Shown: positions 8,074 to 16,800 of the stretch, one piece after another
Layout of the letters: each line of letters begins with the position of its first letter
Position numbering within the stretch: the stretch's first letter is position 1
Assembly: GCA_009992505.1 (NCBI GenBank)
Contig: JAACVI010000074.1
Span: 1 to 33,062, forward strand
Source of the DNA: Myxococcales bacterium
GTDB lineage: Bacteria; Myxococcota_A; Polyangia; Polyangiales; Houyiibacteriaceae
Length of the DNA: 33,062 bases
Direction of reading: 5' to 3'
The notes under the pieces: generated by a model
The model's input: the letters and a program-made list of their open reading frames with translations, nothing else
Told to the model about the DNA's origin: nothing
Databases searched by the model: none
Program-made: the position numbers and the translations under genes

Positions 8074-8238
8074 CTACTCCGTCCAGGGCAACGTCGCTTC
8101 GACGGGTTCGGCGGCGTCGGCGCGCTGGGTCTGGAAATGCAGCGTCGTCGGCGTCGGAAAGTCGACCTGTCCGGGGTAGACGTAGTCCCAGTCCGCCCAG
8201 TCGACCTGCTGCGCGCAGCCCCAAGGCCGCGATGCGCT
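8074..8238 (-). pseudogene. Start-less coding-like remnant in the rpsT frame
   Basis: A 55-codon open stretch runs directly on from the repeat array behind rpsT and ends at TAG (8074-8076). It reads ...GCAQQVDWADWDYVYPGQ... and ends LPWTE. It has no ATG, GTG or usable TTG near its beginning. Third-position GC is high and the composition (Trp, Asp, Tyr, Gln) is protein-like, while the other two frames on this strand give Arg/Ser-rich shadow translations. I read it as the 3' end of a gene whose beginning was lost, possibly when the repeats expanded. The alternative, that it is reached by stop-codon readthrough from rpsT, is unlikely but not excluded because the frame is preserved. Confidence 0.4.
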
Positions 8239-8364
8239 CTAGGCCTGTTCGATACGCTAGGCCTGTTCGAGACCCTAGACCGCTTCGAAACCCTAGACCG
8301 CTTCGAAACCCTAGACCGCTTCGAAACCCTAGGCCGCTTCGAAACCCTAGGCCTCTTCGAGACC
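8239..8364 (-). repeat. Seven 18-bp tandem units: rpsT 3' end plus six copies, each with an in-frame TAG
   Basis: Read on the minus strand, the last 18 bases of rpsT (GGTCTCGAAGAGGCCTAG, encoding GLEEA-stop) are followed without a gap by six related 18-mers: GFEAA*, GFEAV* three times, GLEQA* and RIEQA*. Three units are identical (GGTTTCGAAGCGGTCTAG) and all seven end in TAG in the rpsT frame. In RNA, GUUUCGAAGC is self-complementary allowing G-U pairs, so neighbouring units can form 10-bp stems with an 8-nt loop. The genic unit alone can fold as GGUCUC-GAA-GAGGCC. Confidence 0.9.
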
Positions 8365-8616
8365 ACTGACGCGCTGAGTGAGGCGCGAGATGTAGCGGGA
8401 TCCCGTCTTGCGATGGAAGATGCCCTTGCTCACGGCCATGTCGATGCGACGAATCGCAGCCGGCAATGCGGCCTTGGCGGTGGCCATGTCTCCCGAGTCG
8501 ATGGCGGCGCGCACGCGCTTCACCAGCGTCCGCACGTGGGAGCGGATGGTCTTGTTGCGCGCGGTGCGCTTGAAGGTCTGTCGGATCCGCTTCTTCGCGG
8601 ACGCGTGATTGGCCAC
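8347..8616 (-). CDS. rpsT: 30S ribosomal protein S20
   Basis: S20 binds 16S rRNA early in assembly of the small subunit. The 89-aa product begins (M)ANHASAKKRIRQTFKRTARN, the classic S20 N-terminus, and has the conserved RNKTIRSHVRTLVKRVR and KGIFHRKTGSRYISRL segments. The start is GTG at 8616, with GGAGA about 8 bases upstream; the 19 codons before it in the ORF track belong to the leader. A non-ATG start also occurs in E. coli rpsT (UUG), where it takes part in autogenous control. A TTGACA promoter lies just upstream. The gene is monocistronic and its 3' end is the first unit of the 18-bp tandem array. Confidence 0.97.
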   Translation of the reverse strand: MANHASAKKRIRQTFKRTARNKTIRSHVRTLVKRVRAAIDSGDMATAKAALPAAIRRIDMAVSKGIFHRKTGSRYISRLTQRVSGLEEA

Positions 8617-8644
8617 AGCAGTTCTCCAGGTATCGAGGCTCGCC

Positions 8645-8673
8645 GATGTAGCCCTGGGACAAGGGCCTGTCAA
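8645..8673 (-). promoter_or_regulatory. Predicted rpsT promoter
   Basis: Minus strand: perfect TTGACA (8673-8668), 17-base spacer, then TACATC (8650-8645). A start site near 8638 would give a leader of roughly 20 bases holding the GGAGA ribosome binding site before the GTG at 8616. The consensus -35 and correct spacing suit a strongly expressed ribosomal protein gene. Confidence 0.55.
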
Positions 8674-8841
8674 GGCAGTGCAGGCCGAGATCAGGCGGGT
8701 TCCGGGGCATGTGGGCGAGCGCGCCGTCCAGCGAGCCGACGCGATTGGACAAGATGGCTCGAGCCCAGGCGCTCTCGGAGTTCGACAGAACCTGACGCCG
8801 GACGGCGACCTCCTCGGGGGTCGCCGTCGACGCGTCGGGGA

Positions 8842-10989
8842 TCAGAGGTGCCGGAAGTCCGCGAGCTCGAGGCCCGCGGCGGGCAAGTAGAGGCCGGCCG
8901 CGTAGTCCTTGACCATGCGGTCCGAGTTGAAGCGCCAGGCCAGGGTCGCGATCGACCGTCGCACGCGCGTCAGCCAGCGATGGGGCCGGCCGTGCTCGTC
9001 GCGATCGTAGTAGAGCGGCACGACCTCGTCTTCGAGCGTGTGCATCAGGTCCACCGCGTCGCGCGCGTCCTGCACGTTGGGGTCCATGTGCACGCCGCCC
9101 GTGCCGATGGAGAAGCCGTTCATCCCGTCGTAGGCCTCGGCCCACCAGCCGTCGGGGATGGAGCAGTTCAGGCCGCCATTCAACACGACCTTCTGCCCGC
9201 TGGTGCCGGACGCCTCCAGAGGTCGACGCGGGTTGTTGAGCCACACGTCCACGCCCGAGGCGAGCTGACGGCCCACGGCGATGTCGTAGCCCTCGAGCAG
9301 CACGACCTTGCCCAGGAAGCGCGGTTCCCGGGAGACCTGGAACACGCGCTGCAAGACCGCCTTGCCGCCGTCGTCCTTGGGATGGGCCTTGCCCGCGAAG
9401 ATGAGCGTGAGCGGCCTCTCTGGATGGTTCACGAGCCGGTCGAGGCGATCGAGATCGTCGAGCACGAGCCCCGCGCGCTTGTAGGTCGCGAAGCGCCGGG
9501 CGAAGCCGATCAGGAGCCTGTCCGCGGCCAGCGCCGACTCCATCGCCTTGGCCACCGACTCGTCCTCGCCGCGTAGACGCGCGCGCTCGGGCGCGCGATG
9601 CCGCACGAAGCGGATCAGCTCCTCCTTCAGCGAGGTGCGTGCGGTCCACAGCGTGAGGTCCTCCACGCGCTCGATGGGCGCCCAGGTCGAGGGCTCCGCC
9701 TGCGCGCGACGCCAACCCAGAGGCAGGACCTCGTCGTAGACGCGGGACATGGCCGGTGCGAGCCAGGTCGGCAGATGCACGCCGTTGGTGATGTGACCGA
9801 TGGGCACGTCCTGCTCGGGGCGACCCGGCCACAGGCAGGTCCACATCTTGCGGCTGACCTGGCCGTGCAGCGCCGACACGCCGTTGGCGCGATGGGAGAG
9901 CTTGAGCGCGAGCACGGTCATGCAGAAGGTCTCGTGGCCGTCGTCGGGCCGCACGCGGCCGAGGCCGAGCAGCTCGCGCTCCGAGATGCCCAGGGCGTCG
10001 CGCAGAGGCCCGAGCTGTTGCTCGACCAGGTCGGGCTCGAAGCGGTCGTGACCCGCGGGCACGGGCGTGTGCGTGGTGAAGACGGTGCGGCTCGCCACCT
10101 GGAAGCTGGCGTCGGCGAAGCTCCGGCCTTCACGCGCCATCAGCTCGCGCGTGGCCTCGAGCGGCGCGAACGCGCTGTGCCCCTCGTTGAGGTGGTAGAC
10201 GCCGGGGCGGATGCCCATGGCGTGCAGAGCGCGCACGCCCCCCACGCCGAGCAAGAGCTCCTGCCGGGCGCGCATGTGACGATCCCCGCCGTACAGGCGC
10301 GCCGTCAGGCCGCGATCCTGCTCGTCGTTCTCCTCGACGTCCGAGTCGAGCAGGAAGAGGCGGATGCGTCCGACGTTGGCCTCCCAGACGCCCGCGTGCA
10401 GGATGCCCTCGCGGGTCGAGAGCTGGATGCGCAGCGGCTGGCCGGTGGAGTCGTGCACGAGCGAGAGCGGCTGCACCTCGGGATCCACCGTGGGGTAGGT
10501 CTCGTGCTGCCAGCCCGTGGCGTCGAAGTGCTGGGTGAAGTAGCCGCCCGCGTAGAGCAGACCGACCGCGACCAGAGGCAGGCCGAGATCCGAGGCGCTC
10601 TTCACGTGGTCGCCCGAGAGCACGCCGAGGCCACCCGAGTAGATGGGCAACGACTCGTGCAGACCGAATTCGGCGGAGAAGTAAGCCACGGGCCCGCCGG
10701 CCAACACGCCAGCGCGCGTGGGGCCCCAATCCGTGCGGCGCTCGAGGTAGTGCGCGTGCTCCAGCAGCAAGCGGTCGACGCGGGGGTGCAGATCGTGGGC
10801 GCGAGCGGCGGCGTCGAGCTCGGCGTCCGTGAGCGTCCCGAGCTGCGCCATCGGATCGTGTCCGCCGGACTCCCAACGTTCGGGGTCGAGGTCCCGGAAG
10901 ACGCTCTGGGCCCCGAAGTCCCACGCCCAGGCGAGATTGCTGCCCAAGCGCTTGAGCTTGTCCCGAAGGTCGTTGTCGTCACTTTGCAT
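8842..10989 (-). CDS. glgP: Alpha-glucan (glycogen) phosphorylase
   Basis: PLP-dependent enzyme that removes glucose-1-phosphate from glycogen or maltodextrin by phosphorolysis, in the cytoplasm. The 715-aa protein belongs to the shorter bacterial alpha-glucan phosphorylase group: N-terminal helical region starting LRDKLKRLGSNLAWAWD, then AYFSAEFGLHESLPIYSGGLGVLSGD (about 95-120), VYHLNEGHSAF, the glucan-binding region GFARRFATYKRA, and NPRRPLEASGTSGQKVVLNGG, where the Lys near 600 is the expected Schiff-base residue. ATG 10989 is chosen over the longer track start because AGGGA lies about 6 bases upstream and the extra codons are leader. It is divergent from the RND transporter and stands alone rather than in a glg operon. 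Confidence 0.93.
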   Translation of the reverse strand: MQSDDNDLRDKLKRLGSNLAWAWDFGAQSVFRDLDPERWESGGHDPMAQLGTLTDAELDAAARAHDLHPRVDRLLLEHAHYLERRTDWGPTRAGVLAGGPVAYFSAEFGLHESLPIYSGGLGVLSGDHVKSASDLGLPLVAVGLLYAGGYFTQHFDATGWQHETYPTVDPEVQPLSLVHDSTGQPLRIQLSTREGILHAGVWEANVGRIRLFLLDSDVEENDEQDRGLTARLYGGDRHMRARQELLLGVGGVRALHAMGIRPGVYHLNEGHSAFAPLEATRELMAREGRSFADASFQVASRTVFTTHTPVPAGHDRFEPDLVEQQLGPLRDALGISERELLGLGRVRPDDGHETFCMTVLALKLSHRANGVSALHGQVSRKMWTCLWPGRPEQDVPIGHITNGVHLPTWLAPAMSRVYDEVLPLGWRRAQAEPSTWAPIERVEDLTLWTARTSLKEELIRFVRHRAPERARLRGEDESVAKAMESALAADRLLIGFARRFATYKRAGLVLDDLDRLDRLVNHPERPLTLIFAGKAHPKDDGGKAVLQRVFQVSREPRFLGKVVLLEGYDIAVGRQLASGVDVWLNNPRRPLEASGTSGQKVVLNGGLNCSIPDGWWAEAYDGMNGFSIGTGGVHMDPNVQDARDAVDLMHTLEDEVVPLYYDRDEHGRPHRWLTRVRRSIATLAWRFNSDRMVKDYAAGLYLPAAGLELADFRHL

Positions 10990-11174
10990 GGCTGTCCCTT
11001 GGCTGAGAGTGGCCTGACTCGCAGAGCCTAGCCCCCGGGTCAAGGCCTCCCGGGAGAACGCGTTTCACCACGGACATGGATCGCAGACGTGTGCGCGTGC
11101 CGCCTTGCGCGTACGCTCCGGGCCGTGAATGTTCCCGACCCGCCGACGTAGAACACGGCGGAGCCGGGTGGCGG

Positions 11175-13757
11175 ATGAACGTAGACCACAAGCGAGACAT
11201 GCTCGACCGGCTCGCCCACTGGGTGACGGACGGCCGCGTGCGCGTGCTGACGGTGCTCGCGCTGCTCACGATCGTGCTGGCGACGCAGATCCCGGGCATC
11301 GAGATCGACTCGGCGCCCGAGAACCTACTGTCCTCCTTTGAGGGCAACGATCAGAGCGTGGCGGACGACTTCCATGCGGCCTTCGGCGACACCGACCGCG
11401 TGGTCGTGGTGCTGGTGCAGGCCGACGACATCCTGACCGAGACGCCCCTCGCCTACCTGCGCCGGCTGTCGCAGCACTTCGCCGCCGACCCCGCCGTGGA
11501 GCGCGTGGACGACATCACGCGTCTGCCCTTCCCGCGTCGCGCCGCGCCGGACGCGGAGCCCGCACCCTCGGGCGAGACCCTCGACGACATCGGCGACGCT
11601 CCAGCCGACGATCCGTCGGGCGAGACCCTGGACGACATCGGCGACGCGCAGGACAGCGAGGCCTGGCGAGACGATGTCTCGAACGACGCCATGGACGCCC
11701 TGCTCGATCTGATCGAGAGCGCGCCCGAGCGATTCCCAGGCGGCCTCGCCGGTCTCGGCCCCGAGCTGGCGAAGGTGAAGTCCGACGCCATCGTGCAGGG
11801 CGAGGAGGTCACGCCCGCCGACGTGACCGAGCTGCGGCGCGTGCTGGCCGACGCGCCCCTGGTCGAGGGCCGCCTGATCAGCCACGACCACAAGGTCGCG
11901 GTGGTCGCGCTGCGTCTGCGCGAGATGGGCGCGCGCGACATGCGCCACTGGGTCGAGAACGCCGAGGCGCAATTCACGACCACGCCTCCACCGAGCGGGG
12001 TCAGCGTCCACCTCGGCGGGCTGCCCTATCTGCGCAGCCAGATCGTGACCAACATGCGCTCGGACCAGCTCAAGCTGGTGCCGTTGACGCTGCTGGTCTG
12101 TGTCTTCTTGCTCTTCCTCTCCTTCCGCTGGCTGCCCGGCGTGATCCTGCCCATCGGGGCGGTGTTGATCTCGACCGTGATGGCGGTGGGAGGCATGGCG
12201 CTCGCGGGCGAGCCCATGAACGTGCTCAACAACATCATCCCGCCGTTGTTGATCATCATAGGCATCAGCGACTCGATCCACCTGATCGGGCGCTACCGGG
12301 AAGAGCTGCGGCGCGACGGCAACGTCGTGCGCGCGGGACACGTCACGGTGCGCACGATGGCGGTCGCGTGTCTGCTGACGTCCGTCACCACCGCGGTCGG
12401 CCTCGGCTCCTTGGTCGTGTCCCGCACGGTCATGCTGCGGCACTTCGGCATCACCGCCGCCATCGGCGTGATGGTCGCCTACGTCGTCACCATCACCTTC
12501 ATCCCCGGTGTGTTGACCTGGGTGAAGCCGCCCAAGCGTCAGGTCGAGGCGCGCTTCGCCGGCACGCTCGAGGTCGTCTTGATGAAGATGACGGCGCGCG
12601 TGCTGAAGCGCCCCTACCTCGTGCTCGCGGTCACCTCCGTGGCCCTGGCCGGCTGCATCTGGGGCGCCAGCGGCATCCGCGTCGACCACGCCTTGCTCGA
12701 CCAGTTCGACCCCTCCGATCCGGTGTACATCACCACGCGCCTGCTCGAACGCGAGCTGGACGGTGTGCGCCCGCTCGAGGTGATGGTGCACTCGAGCGAT
12801 CCCAGCGCTCTGACCAGCGCCGCGACCCTCGACGCCCTCGACGGCGTGGAGCGCTGGGCGCGGCAGCAACCCGCCGTGCTGTCCGTGACCGGCCCGAGCG
12901 ACCTGCTGCACGAGACCTGGCATCTCGTCACTGACGATCCGACCAGCCGCACCGAGCCCTTCGGAACCGACAAGCGCTCCCACGCCTTGATGACGCTGCT
13001 GGCCCAGCGCGCCACCAACCCGCTCGACAGCTTCCTCGGAGACGAGGGGCAGCTGCTCCGCATCCAGGTGAAGATGCGGGACGTGGGCGCACAGCGAAGC
13101 GTGGCGCTGATAGCTCAACTCGAGCAGCGCATGGAGGCGGCGACGACCTCGCTTCCGGGTGTGAAGGTCGCCTTCACCGGCGACGCCTACACCGGCTCGC
13201 GCGGTCAGGAGGCGGTGGTCCGCGATCTCTTGAGCAGCTTGATCACGGCCGTGTTGATCATCTTCGTGCTGCTGGCGCTGCTCTTCCGCTCGGTGCGCCT
13301 CGGTCTGCTGTCGATCCCGCCGAACCTGATCCCCCTGGTGGCCACGGTCGCCTACATGGTCGCGCGCGGCATCCCCTTGAACGCCGCCACGGCCATCGTC
13401 TTCTCCATCAGCATCGGCTTGGCCGTGGACGGAACCATCCACGTGCTGGCGCGCTTCCGCGAAGAGACGGGTCGCGGCATGACATCGAACGCAGCGCTCG
13501 TGCGTGCGGCACGTGGCACCGGACGCGCCATCGTGATCAGCGGCGTGACGCTGATGGCGGGCTTCGGCGTGCTGCTCTTCAGCTCCTTCGTGCCCGTGCG
13601 GCACTTCGGTGAATTGATCGCGATCACTGTCGGCTCCTCGCTGCTGGCGACCCTGGTCGTCCAACCCGCGCTGCTCGAGGTCGCGGGGCTACGGCGTCAT
13701 CAGAAGAAGGCGCTGGGCGACAAGCCCGGGAAAGCACGCGCGGCAGTCAAAAGCTGA
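11175..13757 (+). CDS. RND/MMPL-family transporter (HAE3/HpnN-like)
   Basis: An 860-aa inner-membrane exporter with duplicated RND topology: TM1 (VLTVLALLTIVLATQIPGI), a periplasmic domain of about 280 residues, a TM bundle including IIPPLLIIIGISDSIHLIGRYREE, then a second copy with TM7 (VLAVTSVALAGCIWG), a periplasmic domain and a TM bundle including SIGLAVDGTIHVLARFREE. The matching (G)xSDSIH/(G)xAVDGTIH motifs in TM4 and TM10 fit the HAE3/MMPL subgroup that moves lipids or hydrophobic compounds; the substrate here is unknown. The start is ATG 11175 (MNVDHKRDMLDRL); the longer track start adds Arg/Pro-rich leader. The first periplasmic loop contains a 16-residue duplication. Its partner outer-membrane factor is not in the window. 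Confidence 0.88.
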   Translation: MNVDHKRDMLDRLAHWVTDGRVRVLTVLALLTIVLATQIPGIEIDSAPENLLSSFEGNDQSVADDFHAAFGDTDRVVVVLVQADDILTETPLAYLRRLSQHFAADPAVERVDDITRLPFPRRAAPDAEPAPSGETLDDIGDAPADDPSGETLDDIGDAQDSEAWRDDVSNDAMDALLDLIESAPERFPGGLAGLGPELAKVKSDAIVQGEEVTPADVTELRRVLADAPLVEGRLISHDHKVAVVALRLREMGARDMRHWVENAEAQFTTTPPPSGVSVHLGGLPYLRSQIVTNMRSDQLKLVPLTLLVCVFLLFLSFRWLPGVILPIGAVLISTVMAVGGMALAGEPMNVLNNIIPPLLIIIGISDSIHLIGRYREELRRDGNVVRAGHVTVRTMAVACLLTSVTTAVGLGSLVVSRTVMLRHFGITAAIGVMVAYVVTITFIPGVLTWVKPPKRQVEARFAGTLEVVLMKMTARVLKRPYLVLAVTSVALAGCIWGASGIRVDHALLDQFDPSDPVYITTRLLERELDGVRPLEVMVHSSDPSALTSAATLDALDGVERWARQQPAVLSVTGPSDLLHETWHLVTDDPTSRTEPFGTDKRSHALMTLLAQRATNPLDSFLGDEGQLLRIQVKMRDVGAQRSVALIAQLEQRMEAATTSLPGVKVAFTGDAYTGSRGQEAVVRDLLSSLITAVLIIFVLLALLFRSVRLGLLSIPPNLIPLVATVAYMVARGIPLNAATAIVFSISIGLAVDGTIHVLARFREETGRGMTSNAALVRAARGTGRAIVISGVTLMAGFGVLLFSSFVPVRHFGELIAITVGSSLLATLVVQPALLEVAGLRRHQKKALGDKPGKARAAVKS
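11568..11647 (+). repeat. 48-bp direct duplication inside the RND gene
   Basis: The block TCGGGCGAGACCCT-C/G-GACGACATCGGCGACGC occurs at 11568 and again at 11616, offset by 48 bases, so the protein carries SGETLDDIGDA twice within an acidic periplasmic linker. The near-identical third codon positions suggest a recent duplication. The unit is in frame. Confidence 0.85.
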
Positions 13758-13826
13758 GGCGTCCAGCGAGGGCTGAACGGGCCGCTCCACGGGCGGCGCT
13801 CCTGTCGACACGCAACCATGTCGAGG

Positions 13827-13856
13827 TTGACCGGGCCAGCGCCGCACCCCGATAAT
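13827..13856 (+). promoter_or_regulatory. Near-consensus promoter implying a leaderless mRNA
   Basis: TTGACC (13827-13832), an 18-base spacer and GATAAT (13851-13856) each match sigma-70 consensus at five of six bases. The ATG of the downstream lipoprotein is only 5 bases after the -10 box, so transcription starting about 7 bases downstream would begin at the start codon itself. No convincing ribosome binding site exists (only GAGG 1 base before ATG). Confidence 0.6.
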
Positions 13857-13861
13857 GAGGC

Positions 13862-16800
13862 ATGAATCAAACGACGAAGTCCGTGGCGTGGATCGCCTTC
13901 CTCGGCGCCACCTTGACCGCCTGCGGTGGCGGTAGCCCAGCCGGCGAGGACGCCGGGGCGGACGCCGCACGCACGGACGCGAGCAGTCACACCGACGCCA
14001 GCTGTGCGTGCGAGATGGACGAGGACTGCGACGACGGCATCTTCTGCAACGGAGTCGAGGTCTGCGACCCGGGAGGAGCCGGCGCCGACTCCTGCGGCTG
14101 CGTCGCGGGCAGGAGCCCGTGCACCACCGCCGAGACCTGCCGCGAGGAGCGCCGGAGCTGCGGCGACGACTGCGTCGACACCGACGGAGACGGACACGCG
14201 CCCATCTTCTGCGGCGGGGACGACTGCGACGACACGGACCCGAACCGCTACCCGGGCAACCTCGAGCTCTGCGACGACGCGGCCCACGACGAAGACTGCG
14301 ACCCCACCACCTTCGGTGACCGGGACGCGGACATGGACGGCTACCCGGACGCCCAGTGCTGCAACCTGAACGCGCTCGGAGAGCGCCTCTGCGGCAGCGA
14401 CTGCAACGACGGCGCCGCCGAGATCCACCCCACCGTCGCCGACGGCTGCGACGGCATCGACAACGACTGCGACGGACGCATCGACGAGGATCCGACGCTC
14501 ACCTTCTACCGCGACGTCGACGGAGACGGCTTCGGCCTCACGACGGAGACGGTGACCGCCTGCTCCGCGCCACCCGGCTGGGCCGTCAGCCCCGGCGACT
14601 GCGACGACACGACTCGCGCGATGAACCCCTCCGCGCCTGACACCTGCAACGGCATCGACGACGACTGTGACGGCGCCGTCGATCCGGGCTGCGGCTGCGT
14701 CGACGGTGAAGAGCGCGACTGCGGACCGCCCGAGCCCGTGCTCGGCAGCTGCCGACGCGGGGTGCAGCGCTGCGTGGCGGGCGGCTGGGCCGCCTCCTGT
14801 CCCGGTGCCGTGATGCCGACGACGGAGGTGTGCAACGGCCTCGACGACGACTGCGATGGCACGCTGGACGACGGCGCGAGCATGGTCTGCGCCCTGGGCA
14901 GCTCCCACGCGGGGACGGGCGCTTTCGGCAGCTGCGCCGACGTGGCCGGGTACTACGCCTGCGCGGGCGACTGCCGCAGCGAGCTCTTCTTCGCCACGCC
15001 TCCACCGGAGAGCTGCAACGGCCTGGACGACGACTGTGACGGCGTGCCCGACGATCCCTTTGCCTGCCTGCAGAGCTCGACGGGCAACGCCTGCCTGACG
15101 AGCTGTGGCACGGTCGGCACCTTCGCCTGCGGCGCGGACTGTCTCCCCGGGCCGTGCACGGCGCCCGAGGTCTGCAACGGCTGCGACGACGACGGCGACG
15201 GAGCGGTCGACGAGGGTACACAGGTCGACTGCTGGGCCGACGCCGACGACGACGGCTTCGCCGCTCTGGGCGCGGACCAACGCGCCTTCTGCCGCGTGGC
15301 GGGACGTGACCCCGTGAGCGGATGCCCGGTGGGCTTCAGCGACCTGGATCCGGCGGGCGCCGCGGGCAGCGACTGCGACGACAGCGACGCGGGTCGGAAT
15401 CCCGGCCTGGCGGAGCGCTGCGATGGCGTCGACCAGGACTGCGACGGCGTGGTCGACGACGGAGCCTCCGCCGAGTGCGTGCGGCCTTCGACCTACGCCG
15501 CCTGCCTCGCCGGGCGGTGCGTGGTGGTGGGCTGCGGGCTGGGCGCCGACGATTGCGACGGTGACGCTTCCACGGGCTGCGAGACCGCGACGGCGGCCTC
15601 CGTGAGTGACTGCGGCTCCTGTGGCGTGCAATGCAGCGGAGGCATGGTCTGCTCCAGCGGCGGGTGCACGGATCACGTGGTGCAGATCAGCGCCGGAAGT
15701 CGTCAGACGTGCGGCTTGCGCGAGGGCGGAGAGCTGAGTTGCTGGGGGTACGGGCTTGGTGGCAGCCATCTCGTACCGGCGAACCAGCGCACGTATGGCG
15801 GAACTGTCGCCACCGAGGTCTCGATAGGCTGGGACCACCTCTGTATGCGTAAGAGCACGGGCGAGGTCTTGTGCGTGTTCGGCAACGGTCGAGGACAGCT
15901 CGGTAACGGGACCACGAGCCCCGGGGTTCGCGGGCGGGTCCTGGGTCTCGCGGACGCGGTGGAGGTCAGCGCCGGACACGAGGTCTCCTGCGCGCGCCGC
16001 GCCACCGGCGAGGTGGTCTGTTGGGGCGCGAACGATCGCGGACAGCTCGGCGACGGAACCACCACCGACAGCCTCGTCCCCGTAGCGGTCTCCGGGCTCA
16101 ACGACGCCGTCGAGATCGACGTCGGTGACGGGCATGCTTGCGCGCGCCGCGCCACGGGCCGGGTGGTCTGCTGGGGAGCGAATGACCGCGGTCAGCTCGG
16201 CGACGGAACCACCACCGACAGCTCCGTCCCCGTGTCCGTGCCGTGGCCGACGGACGGGGTCAGCATCGGAGCGTCGCTCGGCTTCAGCTGTGCGGTCAGC
16301 GCCAGCGGCCAGACTCGGTGCTGGGGCAAGAACGACGTGGGCCAGCTCGGCGACGGAACGACGAGCGATAGCCTCGTCCCCGTCTGGGTGAACGGCGCGA
16401 ACGCGCTCGAGATCACTCTGGGGCAGACTCACGCCTGCATCCGCGAAGACAGGGACTTCGTCTCCTGCTGGGGGGGCAACAACCGCGGTCAGCTGGGCGA
16501 TGGCACGACCGTCGACCGTCCGACCGCCGCTCGGGTTCCGGGCCTGTACCGAGTGCTCGAGATCGACGCTGGCGATACTCACACCTGCGCCCGGCGCCCG
16601 GGTGGTGTCGTCAGCTGCTGGGGCTTCAACCTCTACGGACAGCTCGGGGACGGATCAGAAACGAGCCGCCCTATCCCCACGCAGGTCGTGGGCATGGGCG
16701 AGGTGATCGACATGGGTGGAGAGGCCTTCCATTCCTGCGTACTCCACGCCACGGGCAACGCCGAATGTTGGGGCAACCCCGTGCACGGCGTGTTGGGCGA

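Noticed and set aside
8239-8364. CRISPR array
   Set aside because: Units abut without spacers, are only 18 bp and are in frame with rpsT.
8137-9576. 479-aa plus-strand ORF containing a FETLDRFETLDRFETL repeat
   Set aside because: It is the complement of the rpsT 3' array read in the wrong strand and then runs antisense through rpsT and glgP; composition after the repeat is Arg/His/Ala-rich shadow.
11325-13664. 779-aa minus-strand ORF
   Set aside because: His/Arg/Asp/Gln-rich antisense shadow of the RND transporter, which has clear TM and motif structure.
13700-16582. 960-aa minus-strand ORF rich in Val/Ala
   Set aside because: Complement of the Cys/Asp-rich repeats of the MopE/RCC1 gene; the regularity comes from those repeats.
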